Origin: Pseudomonadota bacterium
Lineage (GTDB): Bacteria > Pseudomonadota > Gammaproteobacteria > Burkholderiales > Burkholderiaceae_C
Length of the DNA stretch: 64,000 nucleotides
Reading direction: 5' to 3'
NCBI GenBank assembly: GCA_963204815.1
Contig: CAUJHQ010000159.1
Coordinates: forward strand, 1-64,000
Shown: piece by piece, positions 61,063 through 64,000 of the stretch
Numbering within the stretch: the first letter of the stretch is position 1
Layout: every line of letters starts with the position of its first letter
The notes under the pieces: model-generated
The model's input: the letters and a program-made list of their open reading frames with translations, nothing else
What the model was told of the DNA's origin: nothing
The model's database searches: none
Made by a program: the position numbers and the translations under genes

Positions 61063-62285
61063 GGCCGTTCGAGCCGGCGCACCAGCGTCCACGCGACGGC
61101 GGCGGTGGCCAGCGACCAGAAGCCCACCGTCAGCGCGAAGGGCAGCACCTCGCCGCGCAGCGCGAAGCCGAGCCAGCGCCCATCGAGGAAGGCGACGAGC
61201 GACAGCACGAAGCCCGCGAGCGCCGACGCCGCGCCGGCGGCGTGCGGGAACGGCCCGACCGCACCCGACTGCCCGCAGGGCTGGTGGATGCCGTGGCCGA
61301 ACGCGAACAGCCACTGCGGCAGCAGCACCGCGGCGACCGTGTACCAGCCCGCCATCGCGCAGGCGACGATCAGCGCGCCGGCGGCCAGCGTGAACAGCGC
61401 GCCGCGCTGCACCGCGCGCACCACGCCGACGCGGATGATCCAGCGCCGGCAGGCGAAGGTGCCGGCCAGGTACGCCACCGAGCCCGAGGCCATCGCCAGC
61501 CCGTAGGCGCCCGGGCTCACGCCGAGGATGTCGATGTAGATGAACGACGAGCCGGCGAGGAACGTGAACAGCCCGCCGTAGGTGAACGAGGTCAGCAGCG
61601 CCCACGCCAGGAAGGTCGGGTGGCGGGCGATGCGGCTCCAGCTGCGCGCCAGCGGCGCGATCGCGGTGGCGCGCGGGTTCGGCTGGCGCAGCGTTTCCGG
61701 CAGGCGCAGCGCGATGAAGCCGAGCGTCAGCGCGCCGGCCAGCGCGACCAGACTGAGCGTCGCGCGCCAGCCCCACACGCCGGCGACCCAGCCGCCGAGC
61801 GAGGGCGACGCGAACGCGATGACCGCCAGCCCCGACAGCGCGATCGACATCACGCGCGCGCCTTCCAGCGGCTCGTACAGGTCGCGCACGATGGCGCGTG
61901 CCACCACCACCGCGGCAGCCAGGCAGGCGCCCTGCACGGTGCGCCAGACGATCAGCAGCTCGATGTCCGCGGCCAGTGCCGCGCCCGCGCTGGCGGCGGT
62001 GTAGAGCGCCAGCCCGGCGATCAGCACCGGCCGCCGCCCGACGCGGTCGGCCACCGGGCCCCAGACGAGCTGCGCCACGCCGAAGGCGAGGATCAGCGCT
62101 GCCATCGTCATCTGCGCGGCGGACATCGGCGCGCCGAGCTCGCGCGTGAGCATCGGCAGCGCCGGCAGGTAGGCATCGGTGGTGATGGGCTGCAGGCCGA
62201 GCAGCAGCGCCAACGCGAAGGCGGCGAATCCGGCGCCGACCCGCACCGGGGCTGCGACCACGCCCGGTCGCGAGGGAGAATCCAT
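61059..62285 (-). CDS. Bcr/CflA-family MFS drug efflux pump
   Basis: 408 residues, twelve helices. [17 protein letters not shown] in helix 1, [16 protein letters not shown] (motif A) and [11 protein letters not shown] are typical of the Bcr/CflA group exporting bicyclomycin-like drugs and other compounds. First gene before miaA. Confidence 0.92.
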   Translation of the reverse strand: MDSPSRPGVVAAPVRVGAGFAAFALALLLGLQPITTDAYLPALPMLTRELGAPMSAAQMTMAALILAFGVAQLVWGPVADRVGRRPVLIAGLALYTAASAGAALAADIELLIVWRTVQGACLAAAVVVARAIVRDLYEPLEGARVMSIALSGLAVIAFASPSLGGWVAGVWGWRATLSLVALAGALTLGFIALRLPETLRQPNPRATAIAPLARSWSRIARHPTFLAWALLTSFTYGGLFTFLAGSSFIYIDILGVSPGAYGLAMASGSVAYLAGTFACRRWIIRVGVVRAVQRGALFTLAAGALIVACAMAGWYTVAAVLLPQWLFAFGHGIHQPCGQSGAVGPFPHAAGAASALAGFVLSLVAFLDGRWLGFALRGEVLPFALTVGFWSLATAAVAWTLVRRLERP

Positions 62286-62331
62286 GCCGGCGAGATTAAC
62301 AGGCCCCCGAGGCCGACCAGGGAGAACCGCG

Positions 62332-63327
62332 ATGCGCACCTCGACGAACGCGACCTTGCCTTTGCTGTTGCCGTTGCTGCTGATGGCCGGCGCACCGGCC
62401 GCGCAGGCGCAGATGTTCAAGGACGGCGCGCTTGACGCGCTGTACGCCGCCGAGCGCTTCGACGATCTCGACCGCGCCGGCCGCCAGCGCCCGGCGGACG
62501 ACGCGCAAGGGCTGCTGGCGCGCGCGCTCGCGGCGCTGCAGGCGAACGACGGGCCGCGCCGCCAGGCCGTGATCGACCAGGCCGAGGGCTGCGTGCAGCG
62601 CCAGCCGAAGGCCGCCGCCTGCCACTACGCGCTCGGCGCGGTGCTCGGCGTGCACGCCGCCACCGAAGGCATGCTGAAGCTGGCGTCGAGCATCGGCCGC
62701 GTGAAGGACTCGCTGCACGAGGCGCTGGCGCTGGAACCGAAGTGGTACGCCGCGCGCGGTGCCGTCGTCGAGTACTACGCGCTGGTGCCCGGCATGCTGG
62801 GCGGCAGCACGACGAAGGCGCTCGAGATTGCGCGCGCAGCGCCGCGGCCCGAGGAGACGAAGGCGCTGGAAGCGCGTGTCGCGCTGCAGGACGGCAAGCT
62901 CGAGGCGGCGCTGGACGCGCTGGTCGCGCTGCAGCCGGTGGCCGACAGCGCGCTCGCCGCCGACGTCGACGCCTGGGCGCGCCAGGCCGCCTTCGGCCTG
63001 CTGAACAAGGGCCAGCATGCGCGGGCGCGCACGCACTTCGAGCGCGTGATGAAGCAGCGCCCCGAGGCGGCCTACGCACCCTACGGCCTGGGCCGCGTGC
63101 TCGCCGAGACCGGCGCGCCGGCCGAGGCGCTGAAGCACTACGACGCCGCCACGAAGCTGAAGGGCGCCGCCGAACTGCCGATCGACTACCGCGCCGGCAT
63201 CGCCCACCAGGCGCTCGGCAGCGCCGAGGCGGCGCGCGCCGCGTTCAAGCGCTTCGTCGCGGCGGGCAAGGGCTCGAAGGGCAACCTCGAAGACGCGAAG
63301 AAGCGGCTCGAGCAGCTGGGCGGCTGA
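62332..63327 (+). CDS. Periplasmic TPR-repeat protein
   Basis: 331 residues with a signal peptide (LPLLLPLLLMAGAPAAQAQ) and several tetratricopeptide units, clearest at about residues 220-300 (GQHARARTHFERVMKQRPEA; GAPAEALKHYDAATKL). It has conserved Cys in GCVQRQPKAAACHYALG. Ribosome binding site AGGGAG before the ATG. It probably serves as a protein-interaction scaffold in the envelope; partner unknown. Confidence 0.82.
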   Translation: MRTSTNATLPLLLPLLLMAGAPAAQAQMFKDGALDALYAAERFDDLDRAGRQRPADDAQGLLARALAALQANDGPRRQAVIDQAEGCVQRQPKAAACHYALGAVLGVHAATEGMLKLASSIGRVKDSLHEALALEPKWYAARGAVVEYYALVPGMLGGSTTKALEIARAAPRPEETKALEARVALQDGKLEAALDALVALQPVADSALAADVDAWARQAAFGLLNKGQHARARTHFERVMKQRPEAAYAPYGLGRVLAETGAPAEALKHYDAATKLKGAAELPIDYRAGIAHQALGSAEAARAAFKRFVAAGKGSKGNLEDAKKRLEQLGG

Positions 63328-63334
63328 GCGGCGG

Positions 63335-64000
63335 CTAGAAGCGCTCGTTCTCGCCCAGGTAGCGCCACTGTCCCACCGGCAGCGCGCCGAGCGACACGCT
63401 GCCGATGCGCACGCGCTTCAGCCCCACCACCTTCAGGCCGACCAGTTCGCACATGCGGCGGATCTGCCGCTTGCGGCCTTCGCGCAGCACGAATCGCAGC
63501 TGGTCCTCGTTCTGCCAGCTCACGCGCGCCGGGCGCAGCGGCTTGCCGTCGAGTTCGAGGCCGTGGCGCAGGCGCTGCAGGTCGCTGTCGGGCAGGCGGT
63601 CGGGGCGCAGGTGCTGCACGCGCACGAGGTACTCCTTCTCGACGCGCGTCTCGTCGCCGATCAGCATCTTGGCGATGCGGCCGTCCTGCGTCATCACGAG
63701 CAGGCCGGTGGAGTCGATGTCCAGCCGGCCGGCGGGCGCCAGGCCGCGCAGGTGGCCGGTGTGGAAGTCCAGCCGCGTCGGGTCCTGTGGCCAGCGATTC
63801 TTCGGCAGAACCAGCACCGAGGCCGGCTCGTGGCCGTCCTCGGCCTGGCCGCTGACGTAGCCCAGCGGCTTGTTCAGCAGCACCGTCACGCGGCGCGCCT
63901 GCTGGGCGCGGGCGCGCGGGTCGATCTCGATGCGCACGTCGGGCAGGGCGCGCTGGCCCAGCACGGCGGGCGCGCCGTTCACGCGCACCCAGCCGGCCTC
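63335..64000 (-). CDS. RluB/RluF-type rRNA pseudouridine synthase (5' part cut by window edge)
   Basis: 221 visible residues of an RsuA-family enzyme that converts a uridine in 23S rRNA (or a tRNA) to pseudouridine. [19 protein letters not shown], the catalytic Asp in [15 protein letters not shown] and [17 protein letters not shown] are diagnostic. The N-terminal S4 domain continues past the window. The [13 protein letters not shown] ending resembles RluF. Confidence 0.92.
   Translation of the reverse strand, partial: EAGWVRVNGAPAVLGQRALPDVRIEIDPRARAQQARRVTVLLNKPLGYVSGQAEDGHEPASVLVLPKNRWPQDPTRLDFHTGHLRGLAPAGRLDIDSTGLLVMTQDGRIAKMLIGDETRVEKEYLVRVQHLRPDRLPDSDLQRLRHGLELDGKPLRPARVSWQNEDQLRFVLREGRKRQIRRMCELVGLKVVGLKRVRIGSVSLGALPVGQWRYLGENERF

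Noticed and set aside
1-64000. CRISPR array, rRNA, tRNA or insertion sequence
   Set aside because: No regularly spaced repeats, RNA-gene signatures or transposase motifs were seen; the only recombinase is the integrase at 2680.

Overview
The window is high-GC DNA with dense coding on both strands, short intergenic gaps and frequent 1-8 nt stop/start overlaps. Two orphan Bug-type tripartite-tricarboxylate binding proteins, a DmdC-like acyl-CoA dehydrogenase, a feruloyl-CoA-synthase-type ligase, many TetR/MarR/AraC/IclR regulators and the ABC-FtsX-AttH-miaA neighbourhood point to a betaproteobacterium of the Burkholderiales, probably near the Rubrivivax/Leptothrix/Piscinibacter group. That placement is inferred from gene content only.

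Layout. (1) 1-4.0 kb is the edge of an integrated element: an SOS operon (LexA box, small unknown gene, umuD, umuC) and a P4-type tyrosine integrase, with a poorly coding stretch between them. (2) 4.2-7.1 kb is a light-dependent DNA-repair operon: a DUF2256 zinc-ribbon-like protein, an FeS-type (6-4) photolyase and an FAD-domain photolyase without the usual N-terminal antenna domain. (3) 7.3-20.6 kb is mixed chromosome: serine hydrolase and tyrosine phosphatase, mobB, a B12-type radical SAM protein, gdhA, a TetR-fcs-acyl-CoA dehydrogenase module, a lipoprotein and a GGDEF-EAL protein. (4) 20.9-23.5 kb is a three-gene electron-transfer operon (FAD/2Fe-2S reductase, membrane cytochrome b, eight-heme cytochrome c) behind an FNR-like box placed exactly at -41.5 from the predicted start site. 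(5) 23.6-31.6 kb holds MarR, Bug protein, PQQ sugar dehydrogenase, folA-thyA-ABC exporter, a degenerate GGDEF protein and an AttH/CrtC-like secreted protein.

(6) 31.65-56.99 kb looks like a catabolic island of about 25 kb. It lies between attH and the ABC-FtsX genes that normally accompany attH, so it appears to have split that operon. It contains a TetR/efflux/thioesterase unit; a MarR/MFS unit with a duplicated 17-bp motif; an AraC-Bug-hydrolase operon; a divergent BKACE, tannase-like esterase, hydroxyacyl dehydrogenase and SDR operon; a seven-gene reductase/hydrolase operon behind a palindrome; a phospholipase D lipoprotein; a second Cys-containing TetR; and a SMP-30, EthD-like, type II dehydroquinase and TRAP-binding-protein cluster controlled by an IclR protein with a perfect palindrome. 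(7) 57.0-64 kb returns to core genes: FtsX permease, ABC ATPase, miaA, a Bcr-type MFS pump, a TPR protein and a pseudouridine synthase cut by the window edge.

The two most unusual systems are the oxygen-regulated octaheme electron conduit and the island with its beta-keto-acid cleavage operon. No tRNA, rRNA, CRISPR array or insertion sequence was recognised.
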